Shown here piece after piece: positions 20,193 through 28,523 of a DNA stretch of 64,000 nt. Position 1 is the first letter of the stretch. The number at the start of each line of letters is the position of its first letter. Below the pieces are notes generated by a model that had not been told where the DNA came from, made no database searches, and worked only from the letters and a program-made list of their open reading frames with translations. The DNA is from Polaromonas sp. GTDB lineage: Bacteria > Pseudomonadota > Gammaproteobacteria > Burkholderiales > Burkholderiaceae_C. The stretch is from assembly GCA_025362315.1 (NCBI GenBank), contig JANYGP010000024.1, positions 1-64,000 of the forward strand. Reading direction: 5' to 3'. A program made the translations under genes and the position numbers.

Positions 20193-21701
20193 TCACAGGA
20201 CTTTGCAAAGCTCAAACACCAGCGCAGGTGCAAGGGACTCAGGAATCGCGTCAATCACAACATGCGCAGTTGACATGCTGCCTACGGATGTGAAATGAAA
20301 ACCTGCAGCATCAGCGCTTGTTGTCTGCGCATCTTCTGCGTCGCAGAGTTCGAGGTAGGCCGTCTTGCGCATACTGGCCCAGTCATGGCGCAACTGAAGC
20401 ATCTCGCCGGCCTGTATTTTGCTGCTGAATATGACGGCATGTGGCACCTGGGCCCGCTCTGCAAAAACCATTGCTCCACGGACGTTTGCAACCACCTGGA
20501 TGTGAAGCCCCAGACTGGCAACAGCGCTGACCACCGCGTTTCTTACCTTCAGCTCTGAAACAATCACAATGACATGACAGCCCTTGACAATTTCAGCAAT
20601 ATCGCGGGCGTGTGACAGCTCGCGCACGCTGGCTTGTCCTGAAGGCCCATGACCTGAGAACATATTAAACCGTGATTTGTCTGCAAGCGATTGCACTGCA
20701 ATTGCTGACACTGGCTGTGCATCCTGCCTGAACCGCTGGGTTGATTCACGCTGCAGGGACATTGGATTGCGCAAGGCTTTTTCAGGCGTGTTGTCAGCTT
20801 GTCCTGGCGCAGCCGCAGGGGTAAACGTCACTGATACGCACAATGCTTCGTCCATCACATTTAACTCGGCAGAGCCCCCAACAGCAGTTGCCAGTTTGTG
20901 CCACAAGTACCAACCAACATTGGTCCATTCAGCATCGCCCACATGGTTGTGCCCGAATTTGGCATAAACCAGCAACTGGATGCCAGCACGATTGAGTTTG
21001 GTTGTGTTGATGGCCACCACTACCTCCGGCGCCAGCTTGGCCGCCCATGAGACCAGCTCGTCAATCAATAAAAACAGTGCAGTGATGTTGGCAACCAGCC
21101 GGGCATCCAGTGGGCCCACACTGATTTTGATTTGGCGCTTTTCAAGCCACTTGGTCCGTTGCGCAATCACTTCGAGCACCACCTGGCGCAGCGAAACATA
21201 GCCGGTTTCATGCTCGGCAATGGTTCTTGACTGCACAAGCTGAAGGGTGATCAGGGCAGTCCGCCGGGCCTGTTCAAGCTGCTCAATCACTGCTGAGATC
21301 TGGACAGCAATGCTGGCGTTGTCTTGACTGATCTGCTTGAGTTGCGCAATACTTTTGCCGAGAGCGGTGGTGCTTTCATACCCCAACATGTGGGTGATGT
21401 CATTCCACGGAAGGTTGATTCTTTCTGCCAACGCTGGTGGTTTTTTTGCTTTTTTTGGCCGCCCCGACGGGATTTGTTGTGCTGAAAGTAAATCGCAAGA
21501 ATCCTGATTTGCCCATTGCTGACTGTTGCTGAGCATACTTTCGTGTTCAAGCGATCGGTCTTGTGTGGAAGCGAAATATTTGTGGGCAGTATCGGTCGGG
21601 ACTTTTTGATCGGAAACATTGCGTTTCGAGCCTTTGCCCCCGACACGGGCTGACATGGTTTTTTCACCGTCGACGACTTTCTTTAAAATCTTGAAAATCA
21701 T
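20193..21701 (-). CDS. Degenerate hybrid histidine kinase-like protein (unknown function)
   Basis: The roughly 502-residue protein has a basic, low-complexity N-terminus with an AT-hook-like SGRPKKAKKPP (residues 79-89), a helical segment like a dimerisation domain (LKQISQDNASIAVQISAVIEQLEQARR), and a segment like the end of a kinase ATPase fold (NVGWYLWHKLATAVGGSAELN). Residues about 375-502 resemble a receiver fold. The expected phospho-histidine, N-box asparagine and receiver aspartate are not visible, so it is probably a pseudo-kinase/pseudo-receiver. It is convergent with carB. The start is uncertain: ATGs at 21701 and 21656 and a GTG at 21731 are possible. Confidence 0.6.
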   Translation of the reverse strand: MIFKILKKVVDGEKTMSARVGGKGSKRNVSDQKVPTDTAHKYFASTQDRSLEHESMLSNSQQWANQDSCDLLSAQQIPSGRPKKAKKPPALAERINLPWNDITHMLGYESTTALGKSIAQLKQISQDNASIAVQISAVIEQLEQARRTALITLQLVQSRTIAEHETGYVSLRQVVLEVIAQRTKWLEKRQIKISVGPLDARLVANITALFLLIDELVSWAAKLAPEVVVAINTTKLNRAGIQLLVYAKFGHNHVGDAEWTNVGWYLWHKLATAVGGSAELNVMDEALCVSVTFTPAAAPGQADNTPEKALRNPMSLQRESTQRFRQDAQPVSAIAVQSLADKSRFNMFSGHGPSGQASVRELSHARDIAEIVKGCHVIVIVSELKVRNAVVSAVASLGLHIQVVANVRGAMVFAERAQVPHAVIFSSKIQAGEMLQLRHDWASMRKTAYLELCDAEDAQTTSADAAGFHFTSVGSMSTAHVVIDAIPESLAPALVFELCKVL

Positions 21702-21840
21702 TTGTTTATTTGCTTGCTTCCCTGTTTCCACTTTCTATCGCGTGAAAATGTTTGTAGGTGTAAAGATTGTCGCTAACCTTATCGGATTCTTACAAACAAC
21801 GTTTTTAAAACTTGTCTGGTTCACTGCATAATTGAAGAAT

Positions 21841-21873
21841 ACGCCTGTCATGTTGTCAGGCGTTTTGCATTTT
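21841..21873 (+). terminator. Hairpin with T-rich tail upstream of greA
   Basis: A seven-base-pair stem (ACGCCTG / CAGGCGT, loop of nine bases) is followed by TTTTGCATTTTT. It ends about 12 bases before the greA start. Transcription across it in the plus direction would come only from the greA promoter region, so it may be a leader attenuator instead of an ordinary gene-end terminator. Confidence 0.5.
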
Positions 21874-21884
21874 TAAAACACACC

Positions 21885-22361
21885 ATGGCCACCATTCCCA
21901 TCACCAAAATCGGCGCTGAAAAACTGAAGGCCGAGCTGCATCAGCTGAAAACTGTCGACCGCCCGTGGGTGATCAATGCCATTTCTGAAGCACGTGCGCA
22001 GGGTGATCTCAGTGAAAACGCCGAGTACGAAGCCGCCAAGGATCGCCAGGGTTTTGTGGAAGGTCGCATACAGGAAGTGGAAGGCAAGCTGTCTATTGCG
22101 CAAATCATCGATCCATCAGAAATCGATGCCGGTGGCAAGGTGGTTTTTGGCTCCACCATTGAACTGGAAGACGAAGACTCTGGCACCAAAGTGACTTACC
22201 AGATTGTGGGAGAGGATGAAGCCGACATCAAGTTTGGCCGTGTCAACATCAGCTCGCCCATTGCAAGAGCATTGATTGGCAAGGACGAAGGCGACTCCGT
22301 CGAGTTTCAGGCACCAGGCGGCCTGAAACGCTATGAAATCATCGCCGTGATGTACATCTAA
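21885..22361 (+). CDS. greA: Transcription elongation factor GreA
   Basis: GreA rescues backtracked RNA polymerase by stimulating transcript cleavage. The 158-residue length is standard. The N-terminal coiled coil has the acidic tip ([14 protein letters not shown]) and is followed by the C-terminal FKBP-like domain (residues about 80-158). The ATG at 21885 is preceded by AACACACC with no Shine-Dalgarno sequence. In related bacteria greA also follows carB; here a divergent gene lies between them. Confidence 0.97.
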   Translation: MATIPITKIGAEKLKAELHQLKTVDRPWVINAISEARAQGDLSENAEYEAAKDRQGFVEGRIQEVEGKLSIAQIIDPSEIDAGGKVVFGSTIELEDEDSGTKVTYQIVGEDEADIKFGRVNISSPIARALIGKDEGDSVEFQAPGGLKRYEIIAVMYI

Positions 22362-22371
22362 AGATATTTTG

Positions 22372-22806
22372 ATGCGCTACCGCTTTGGTTTGATGGTGGC
22401 GGCGCTGTGGTGGGGCAGCCTCACGGCGCTGGGTTTTATCATCGTGCCCCTGTTGTTTGTAAACCTGCCCAGCCCAGCCGCAGCTGGGCAAATGGCTGCC
22501 AGGCTTTTTACAGCACAGACATGGCTCAGCATAGCCTGCAGCATGTTTCTGCTCCTTATTTTTAATCAAAAAGACGCTGTAGCAGCCGATAATAGGTCGC
22601 AAACAGCTATTAAATTTATAGTGGCTGGTTTGCTGCTTGCAGTGTTGGTCGAATTTGGCTTGTCACCCCGCATCGTCAGCGCCCGGGCTGATGGTGGTAA
22701 TTTGAAGCTTCTGCACGGCTTGGGCAGTGCGATGTATTTCGGTCAGTGGATTTGCAGCGGGTTTGCGCTGTGGCGCTTGACCCAAACAACCAAGCCTGGC
22801 GTCTAG
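22372..22806 (+). CDS. DUF4149 family small membrane protein
   Basis: The 144-residue protein has four predicted membrane segments, opening with RYRFGLMVAALWWGSLTALGF and ending with a segment including YFGQWICSGFALWRL. This matches DUF4149 (TMEM205-like) proteins found next to greA in betaproteobacteria. Function is unknown. The frame could begin at a TTG at 22369, but the adjoining ATG at 22372 is preferred. The stretch after residue 68 is encoded by a dispersed repeat copy, giving a T-A-I-K-F-I-V peptide that leads into the third membrane segment. Confidence 0.8.
   Translation: MRYRFGLMVAALWWGSLTALGFIIVPLLFVNLPSPAAAGQMAARLFTAQTWLSIACSMFLLLIFNQKDAVAADNRSQTAIKFIVAGLLLAVLVEFGLSPRIVSARADGGNLKLLHGLGSAMYFGQWICSGFALWRLTQTTKPGV
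22575..22625 (-). repeat. Dispersed repeat copy inside the DUF4149 gene
   Basis: The core ACAGCTATTAAATTTATAGT follows a partly degraded hairpin half. It is in the same orientation and reading frame as the lpxB and methyltransferase copies. It falls between the second and third membrane segments and the frame stays open. Confidence 0.8.
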
Positions 22807-22832
22807 CTTTCAAAGAAATTTCAATTGCTTGG

Positions 22833-23585
22833 TCAAGTATCGGGGCAGAACACATCAACCCGGTCTGTGATGAGCCCATCCGTCTTGAGGGCTGACAAAC
22901 GCTGTACCTGCTCTACATCATTGACGGTGTAGCTCAAAGTTTTGAACCCGGCGCTTTTGGCCTGCGTGACGCTGGAGGTGTCCCACAGTTTGTGGTTGCA
23001 AATGATCGCCTGGCAACCCAGCATGAGGCCGGTCTCAAGCCAGCCTGTCCACAGCTCGTGCAGCAGCAATCCACGCGGTAGACCGGGAGCAGCATCTAGC
23101 GCTGCTTGCAACGCATCTGGTTTGAAGGACGTGAGCAGTGGCTTGCGTCGCTCATTTCGCCACAGGCGCGCGGCATGTTCTGCAACGACCTTGCCTGTGC
23201 GCTGGTCAGTGCCAGTGGTGGGTTTGATTTCAATGTTCAAGTCAAACCCGTTGGCGATGCAATAAGCGGCAATGGTGTCCAGGCTGGGGATGGGTTCAGC
23301 TGCATAGGCGCTTGATTGCCAGCTGCCTGCATCCAGTTTTTGCAATTCTTGCCAAGACTGCAAGCCAGCAATTCCACTGCCATTGGTGGTGCGCTCCAAC
23401 GTGTCGTCATGCAGTAAAAATGGCACGCCATCGTTGCTCAGTTTCACGTCGCATTCAAACATGCGGAAGCCGTAACTGGCCCCCAGCTTGAATGCAGCCA
23501 GCGTATTTTCAGGCGCCAGCTTTCCCGCGCCGCGGTGCGCTACCCAGCGCGGGTAAGGCCACATGTCGTCTGCCGCGAAGGTCAT
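22833..23585 (-). CDS. ugpQ: Glycerophosphodiester phosphodiesterase
   Basis: UgpQ hydrolyses glycerophosphodiesters to glycerol-3-phosphate and an alcohol. The 250-residue protein is a TIM barrel of the GDPD family with VAHRGAGKLAPENT near the N-terminus (His and Glu of the active site), FECDVKLSNDG, and LLHDDTLERTTNG. No signal peptide is visible, so it is cytoplasmic. It is the last gene of the ugp operon and its ATG overlaps the stop of the preceding lipoprotein gene (ATGA). Confidence 0.93.
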   Translation of the reverse strand: MTFAADDMWPYPRWVAHRGAGKLAPENTLAAFKLGASYGFRMFECDVKLSNDGVPFLLHDDTLERTTNGSGIAGLQSWQELQKLDAGSWQSSAYAAEPIPSLDTIAAYCIANGFDLNIEIKPTTGTDQRTGKVVAEHAARLWRNERRKPLLTSFKPDALQAALDAAPGLPRGLLLHELWTGWLETGLMLGCQAIICNHKLWDTSSVTQAKSAGFKTLSYTVNDVEQVQRLSALKTDGLITDRVDVFCPDT

Positions 23586-24154
23586 GGCGCTGCCTTGGGC
23601 GTTTGCTGCATCGTGGGGTCAATCAACACGCGCAATTTGCCATTGAGCACCTGCACACTGGCAATGCTCATGGAGGCCAGCTTGCCACTCTGCGCATTTT
23701 TGAAGTTATAAATCGGCGTGCGCTCCAGACTTTGTTTGGCCAGGATGGAGCCATACTGGGTCACCAGATTTGTCACGTTTGGCGGAACACCTGGAAAGCT
23801 CAAGCTCTGGATTTGTGAATCGTCCAGAAATATTTCGCCCGTGCTGGCCTGGTAGCGCGGCTTGGCAGACACCACCGCTGTGCCCGTCACGGGCTGCTGC
23901 AGCACCGTAACTGTGGTGTTCAGACTCAGAGTGATGCGGTCTGAATTGTCTTGCAGCATGACCAGTGGATTTTGCAGCTTGATGCAGGTAATCGGCAGCG
24001 GGCAATTTTCTGCCGGAAACTTGGGCGCTATCGCATCCTGAATTTGTTTGGCTGAAAAATCGAGCGTGAACTTGCCGTCTGAAAAGCCACAGGCAGACAG
24101 CATTCCGGCCATTAAAACAAGAAAAATTTGGCAGAGAATTTTGCGATTTGTCAT
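23582..24154 (-). CDS. DUF1439-type lipoprotein within the ugp operon
   Basis: The 190-residue protein has a lipoprotein signal peptide with lipobox LSAC (Cys22), so it should be membrane anchored. The body resembles DUF1439 proteins such as E. coli YceB, proposed lipid-binding lipoproteins. A TTG two codons upstream (24160) is in frame, but the ATG at 24154 is the better start. It lies between ugpC and ugpQ, 14 bases after ugpC, so co-transcription with the uptake genes is likely. A role in phospholipid breakdown products is only an inference. Confidence 0.75.
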   Translation of the reverse strand: MTNRKILCQIFLVLMAGMLSACGFSDGKFTLDFSAKQIQDAIAPKFPAENCPLPITCIKLQNPLVMLQDNSDRITLSLNTTVTVLQQPVTGTAVVSAKPRYQASTGEIFLDDSQIQSLSFPGVPPNVTNLVTQYGSILAKQSLERTPIYNFKNAQSGKLASMSIASVQVLNGKLRVLIDPTMQQTPKAAP

Positions 24155-24168
24155 GCGCAAGTTATGCG

Positions 24169-25179
<1,011 letters not shown>

Positions 25180-25180
25180 G

Positions 25181-26032
25181 TTATTTTTCCGTATCCACAA
25201 GTCCCTTGACAAACCATTTTTGCATCAGTACCACCACAAAAGCAGGCGGCAACATGGCCAAAATAGCTGTGGCCATGACCACGTTCCATTCGTTTTGAGA
25301 ATCACCACCAGCAATCATGCGCTTGATACCAATCACCACCGGGTACATGTCTTCACTGGTGGTTGCCAGCAGCGGCCACAGGTACTGGTTCCAGCCGTAA
25401 ATGAACTGGATCACAAATAGGGCGGCCATGGATGTTTTGGACAGCGGCAGCAAAATGTCCTTGAAAAACCGCATCGGTCCCGCGCCATCCATGCGCGCCG
25501 CTTCAACCAGCTCATCAGGCACGGTGAGAAAAAATTGCCTGAATAAAAATGTCGCTGTCGCCGATGCAATCAGTGGAATGGTCAGTCCCGCGTAACTGTT
25601 GAGCATTCCCAGGTCAGACACGACTTGATAAGTCGGGCCAATGCGTACCTCTACAGGCAGCATCAGCGTGATGAAAATCATCCAGAAGAACAGACCCTTG
25701 AGCGGAAATCGGAAGTAAACAATCGCGAATGCTGACAACAGCGAAATGGAAATTTTGCCAAAAGTGATAACAAGAGCGGTCACCAGACTGACCCACATCA
25801 TGCGGGCAACGGGGGCACCCGAGCCCTGGCCGCCAGAGTTGCCGAACAGCGCAGTTTTGTAGCTTTCCCAAAAATTGCTGCCTGGCAAAAGCGGCATGGG
25901 AGCCTGAACGATTTCCTGCGCGGTGTGGGTGGACGCTACAAAAGCCAGATACAGCGGAAAGGCAACAATCAACACGCCAATGATCATCACGACGTGAGCA
26001 AGAATCCCCAAAGTAGTGCGACGCTCAACCAT
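25181..26032 (-). CDS. ugpE: sn-glycerol-3-phosphate ABC transporter permease UgpE
   Basis: The 283-residue inner membrane protein has six predicted membrane segments and the binding-protein-dependent permease EAA-type loop ([26 protein letters not shown]) that docks onto UgpC. It forms the channel with UgpA. The ATG at 26032 shares one base with the ugpA stop, and ugpC follows one base later, so the three genes are tightly coupled. Confidence 0.93.
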   Translation of the reverse strand: MVERRTTLGILAHVVMIIGVLIVAFPLYLAFVASTHTAQEIVQAPMPLLPGSNFWESYKTALFGNSGGQGSGAPVARMMWVSLVTALVITFGKISISLLSAFAIVYFRFPLKGLFFWMIFITLMLPVEVRIGPTYQVVSDLGMLNSYAGLTIPLIASATATFLFRQFFLTVPDELVEAARMDGAGPMRFFKDILLPLSKTSMAALFVIQFIYGWNQYLWPLLATTSEDMYPVVIGIKRMIAGGDSQNEWNVVMATAILAMLPPAFVVVLMQKWFVKGLVDTEK

Positions 26033-26913
26033 CAGTAATTGACCTTTTTCTCAACATAGCGAAACTGCAGGACAGTCAGCGCAACAACAATTGCCATCAG
26101 CACCACAGACTGCGCTGCCGAGCCGCCCAGGTCCATCGCCTTGAACCCGTCGTAATACACCTTGTAAACCAGTATGGACGTGTCCTGGCCCGGGCCGCCA
26201 TGGGTGGTGGCATCGACAATGGCAAACGTCTCAAAAAATGCGTACACCATGTTGATGACCAGCAGAAAAAACGTGGTGGGCGACAGCAGCGGAAACTGAA
26301 TGGACCAAAAGCGCCGCCACGGGCGCGCACCGTCAATGGCAGCGGCTTCTATCAGTGATTTGGGGATCGATTGCAAACCCGCCAGAAAAAACAAAAAGTT
26401 ATATGAGATTTGCTTCCAGACTGCAGCTGCAACAATCAGGGTCATGGCGTGACCGCCGTCGAGCAGGTGGTTCCAGTTGATGCCAATCTTGCCCAGCGCA
26501 TAGGCCACCACACCCAGTGAGGGTGAAAACATGAACACCCACAACACGCCTGCCACGGCAGGTGCAACGGCATAGGGCACAACCAGAAAAGTTTTGTAAA
26601 CGAGGCCGCCTTTGATGATGCGATCCGCAAAAACGGCAAGGAGCAGTGACAGGCCAATGCCTAGCACCGCGACCAGTACAGAAAAGATGGCAGTGGTCTT
26701 GAACGATGCCAGGTAGCTCTCATCATTGAACAGGGTGACAAAGTTGGCCAAACCTACCCATTGTGTTGACAGGCCAAACGCGTCCTGCACCTGAAACGAT
26801 TGCAGCACAGCCTGCGCGGCAGGCCAGAAAAAAAACACCGCAATCACCACCAGCTGGGGCATGAGTAAAACCCATGGCAGCCAGGTTGACTTGAAGAGAA
26901 CGCGTTTTTCCAA
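26032..26913 (-). CDS. ugpA: sn-glycerol-3-phosphate ABC transporter permease UgpA
   Basis: The 293-residue membrane protein has six membrane segments and an EAA loop ([27 protein letters not shown]). The start carries no ATG. The likely start is TTG at 26913, giving [14 protein letters not shown] with an AAGG six bases upstream; the earlier TTG at 26919 sits directly on the AAGG. It is separated from ugpB by about 105 bases that hold a dispersed repeat copy. Confidence 0.92.
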   Translation of the reverse strand: MEKRVLFKSTWLPWVLLMPQLVVIAVFFFWPAAQAVLQSFQVQDAFGLSTQWVGLANFVTLFNDESYLASFKTTAIFSVLVAVLGIGLSLLLAVFADRIIKGGLVYKTFLVVPYAVAPAVAGVLWVFMFSPSLGVVAYALGKIGINWNHLLDGGHAMTLIVAAAVWKQISYNFLFFLAGLQSIPKSLIEAAAIDGARPWRRFWSIQFPLLSPTTFFLLVINMVYAFFETFAIVDATTHGGPGQDTSILVYKVYYDGFKAMDLGGSAAQSVVLMAIVVALTVLQFRYVEKKVNY

Positions 26914-26944
26914 GAGCAACCTTACAAATATTTAGAGTCTGTAT

Positions 26945-26992
26945 GCTATAAATTCAGTAGCTGCTTGCGCCCGTATTGTATGGGCTACAAGC
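26945..26992 (+). repeat. Dispersed repeat copy between ugpB and ugpA
   Basis: This is the most complete intergenic copy. It reads GCTATAAATTCAGTAGCTGC then TTGCGCCCGTATTGTATGGG and CTACAAGC. The second half can fold (GCCC...GGGC) around GTATTGTAT. A second small inverted repeat (CTATT / AATAG) follows toward ugpB at about 26998-27012. No gene is present in the gap. Confidence 0.85.
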
Positions 26993-27018
26993 ATTTTCTA
27001 TTCTGAAAATAGACGGTT

Positions 27019-28332
27019 TTAGCCCTTGTTGGCCTTTTGAAAGCGCTCCAGCTGCTCGTCACCGCGTTTGACTATGGCGTCCAGTGCTTCCTTGGCCGTT
27101 TTCTTGCCGTTCCACACTTGCTCCAGCTCTTCGTCCTCAATGGCCCGAATTTGCACATAATTGCCCAGTCGAATGCCGCGGCTCTTGTCCGTGACCTTGC
27201 GGATCATCTGCGTCACGGCAACGTCGGTGCCTGGGTTTTGCTTGTAAAAACCGGACTTGTCAGTCAACTGGTACGAGGCAGTTGTGATGGGCAAATAGCC
27301 TGTCCGTTTGTGGCTGGCCGACTGCACTTCAGGGCTGGAAAGATAATTAAAAAACGCTGCCACGCCTTTGTATTCTGGCGCGTTTTTGCCCGACATCACC
27401 CACAGGCTGGCACCGCCAATTACCGTGTTTTGAGGGGCGCCGGGCACATCTGGATAGTAGGGCAGAGACGCCAGGCCATAACCAAACTTGGCGTTTTTGG
27501 CGACGTTGCCGTAAAAGCCCGACGAAGTGGTCATCATGGCGCATTCGCCTGAAATAAAGCTGGCCTCGGGCACGTTGCCTCGGCCCTTGTACACAAACAG
27601 CCCCTGCTTGGCCATGTTGCCCAGGTTCTCAATGTGGCGCTGGTGCAGGGGCGAGTTCATTTTCAGGCGTGCGTCCATGCCTTTCAGGCCATTGGACTGG
27701 CTAGCGAACTCCACGTTGTGCCAGGCTGAAAAGCTCTCCAGTTGCGTCCAGCCCTGCCAGGCGGTGGTGAATGGGCATTTGTGGCCCGATGCCTTGAGCT
27801 TGGCCGCTGCCAAAGCGACTTCTGGCCAGGTTGATGGCGCTTTGTCTGTCGGCAGGCCGGCTGCTTGAAAGGCATCTTTGTTGAAATAAAACACGGTTGT
27901 TGAGCTGTTGAATGGAAAGCTCAACATCTGGCCATTGGGCGCGGTGTAATAGCCTGCCACGGCAGACACATAGGCAGTTGGGTCAAATTTATATCCTGCG
28001 TCCGTCATGACTTTGGCCACTGGCACAATCGCGCCCTTGCTGGCCATCATGGTGGCAGTGCCGACCTCAAACACCTGCAAGATATGTGGGGCACTGCCCG
28101 CACGAAAAGCTGCAACCGCAGCGGTCATTGACTCGTCATAGGTGCCCTTGAATGTCGGCACGATTTTGTAGTCTTTCTGGCTGGCGTTGAAGTCTTTGGC
28201 CAGGTCATTGACCCATTCGCCGTTCACAGCCACCATTGAATGCCACATTTGGACTTCAGTCTGGGCCTGACTGACAAAAGGCATGCAGACGGCAAACGTG
28301 GCCAAAGCAGAGGCGGCAAAGCGGTATTTCAT
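27019..28332 (-). CDS. ugpB: sn-glycerol-3-phosphate periplasmic binding protein
   Basis: UgpB captures glycerol-3-phosphate and glycerophosphodiesters in the periplasm. The 437-residue precursor has a signal peptide (MKYRFAASALATFAVC...VSQA, cleavage around residue 23) and an extracellular solute-binding family 1 fold, with VQMWHSM at the mature start. The reading frame is open further upstream, but the signal peptide fixes the ATG at 28332, preceded by TGGAG. It is the first gene of the operon; the intergenic repeat downstream could raise its level over the permeases. Confidence 0.94.
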   Translation of the reverse strand: MKYRFAASALATFAVCMPFVSQAQTEVQMWHSMVAVNGEWVNDLAKDFNASQKDYKIVPTFKGTYDESMTAAVAAFRAGSAPHILQVFEVGTATMMASKGAIVPVAKVMTDAGYKFDPTAYVSAVAGYYTAPNGQMLSFPFNSSTTVFYFNKDAFQAAGLPTDKAPSTWPEVALAAAKLKASGHKCPFTTAWQGWTQLESFSAWHNVEFASQSNGLKGMDARLKMNSPLHQRHIENLGNMAKQGLFVYKGRGNVPEASFISGECAMMTTSSGFYGNVAKNAKFGYGLASLPYYPDVPGAPQNTVIGGASLWVMSGKNAPEYKGVAAFFNYLSSPEVQSASHKRTGYLPITTASYQLTDKSGFYKQNPGTDVAVTQMIRKVTDKSRGIRLGNYVQIRAIEDEELEQVWNGKKTAKEALDAIVKRGDEQLERFQKANKG

Positions 28333-28363
28333 AAAAACTCCAGATTGTTTGGTTGGAACGCAC

Positions 28364-28395
28364 AGCATAAGAGCTATTTGTGACAAGTAATTTAA
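28364..28395 (-). promoter_or_regulatory. Possible PhoB-type promoter for the ugp operon
   Basis: On the minus strand a half-site CTTGTCAC (28380-28387) resembles half of the Pho box consensus. It is followed about 10 bases later by TATGCT (28364-28369), a possible -10 box, and then the ugpB ATG about 31 bases on. The second half-site is poor. PhoB control of ugp is established in E. coli; here it is a guess supported by spacing. Confidence 0.3.
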
Positions 28396-28523
28396 TGGCT
28401 CGCCCCTGTTTGCGCCAGCGGGGTTTCCATGGGTGGGTTTTACTGGCTTGGCTTGCAACTGCTCCCCTGCGTTAACATCGAAGATTGCCTCGGGTATACC
28501 CCCGCATACCAAGAATTTTCACG

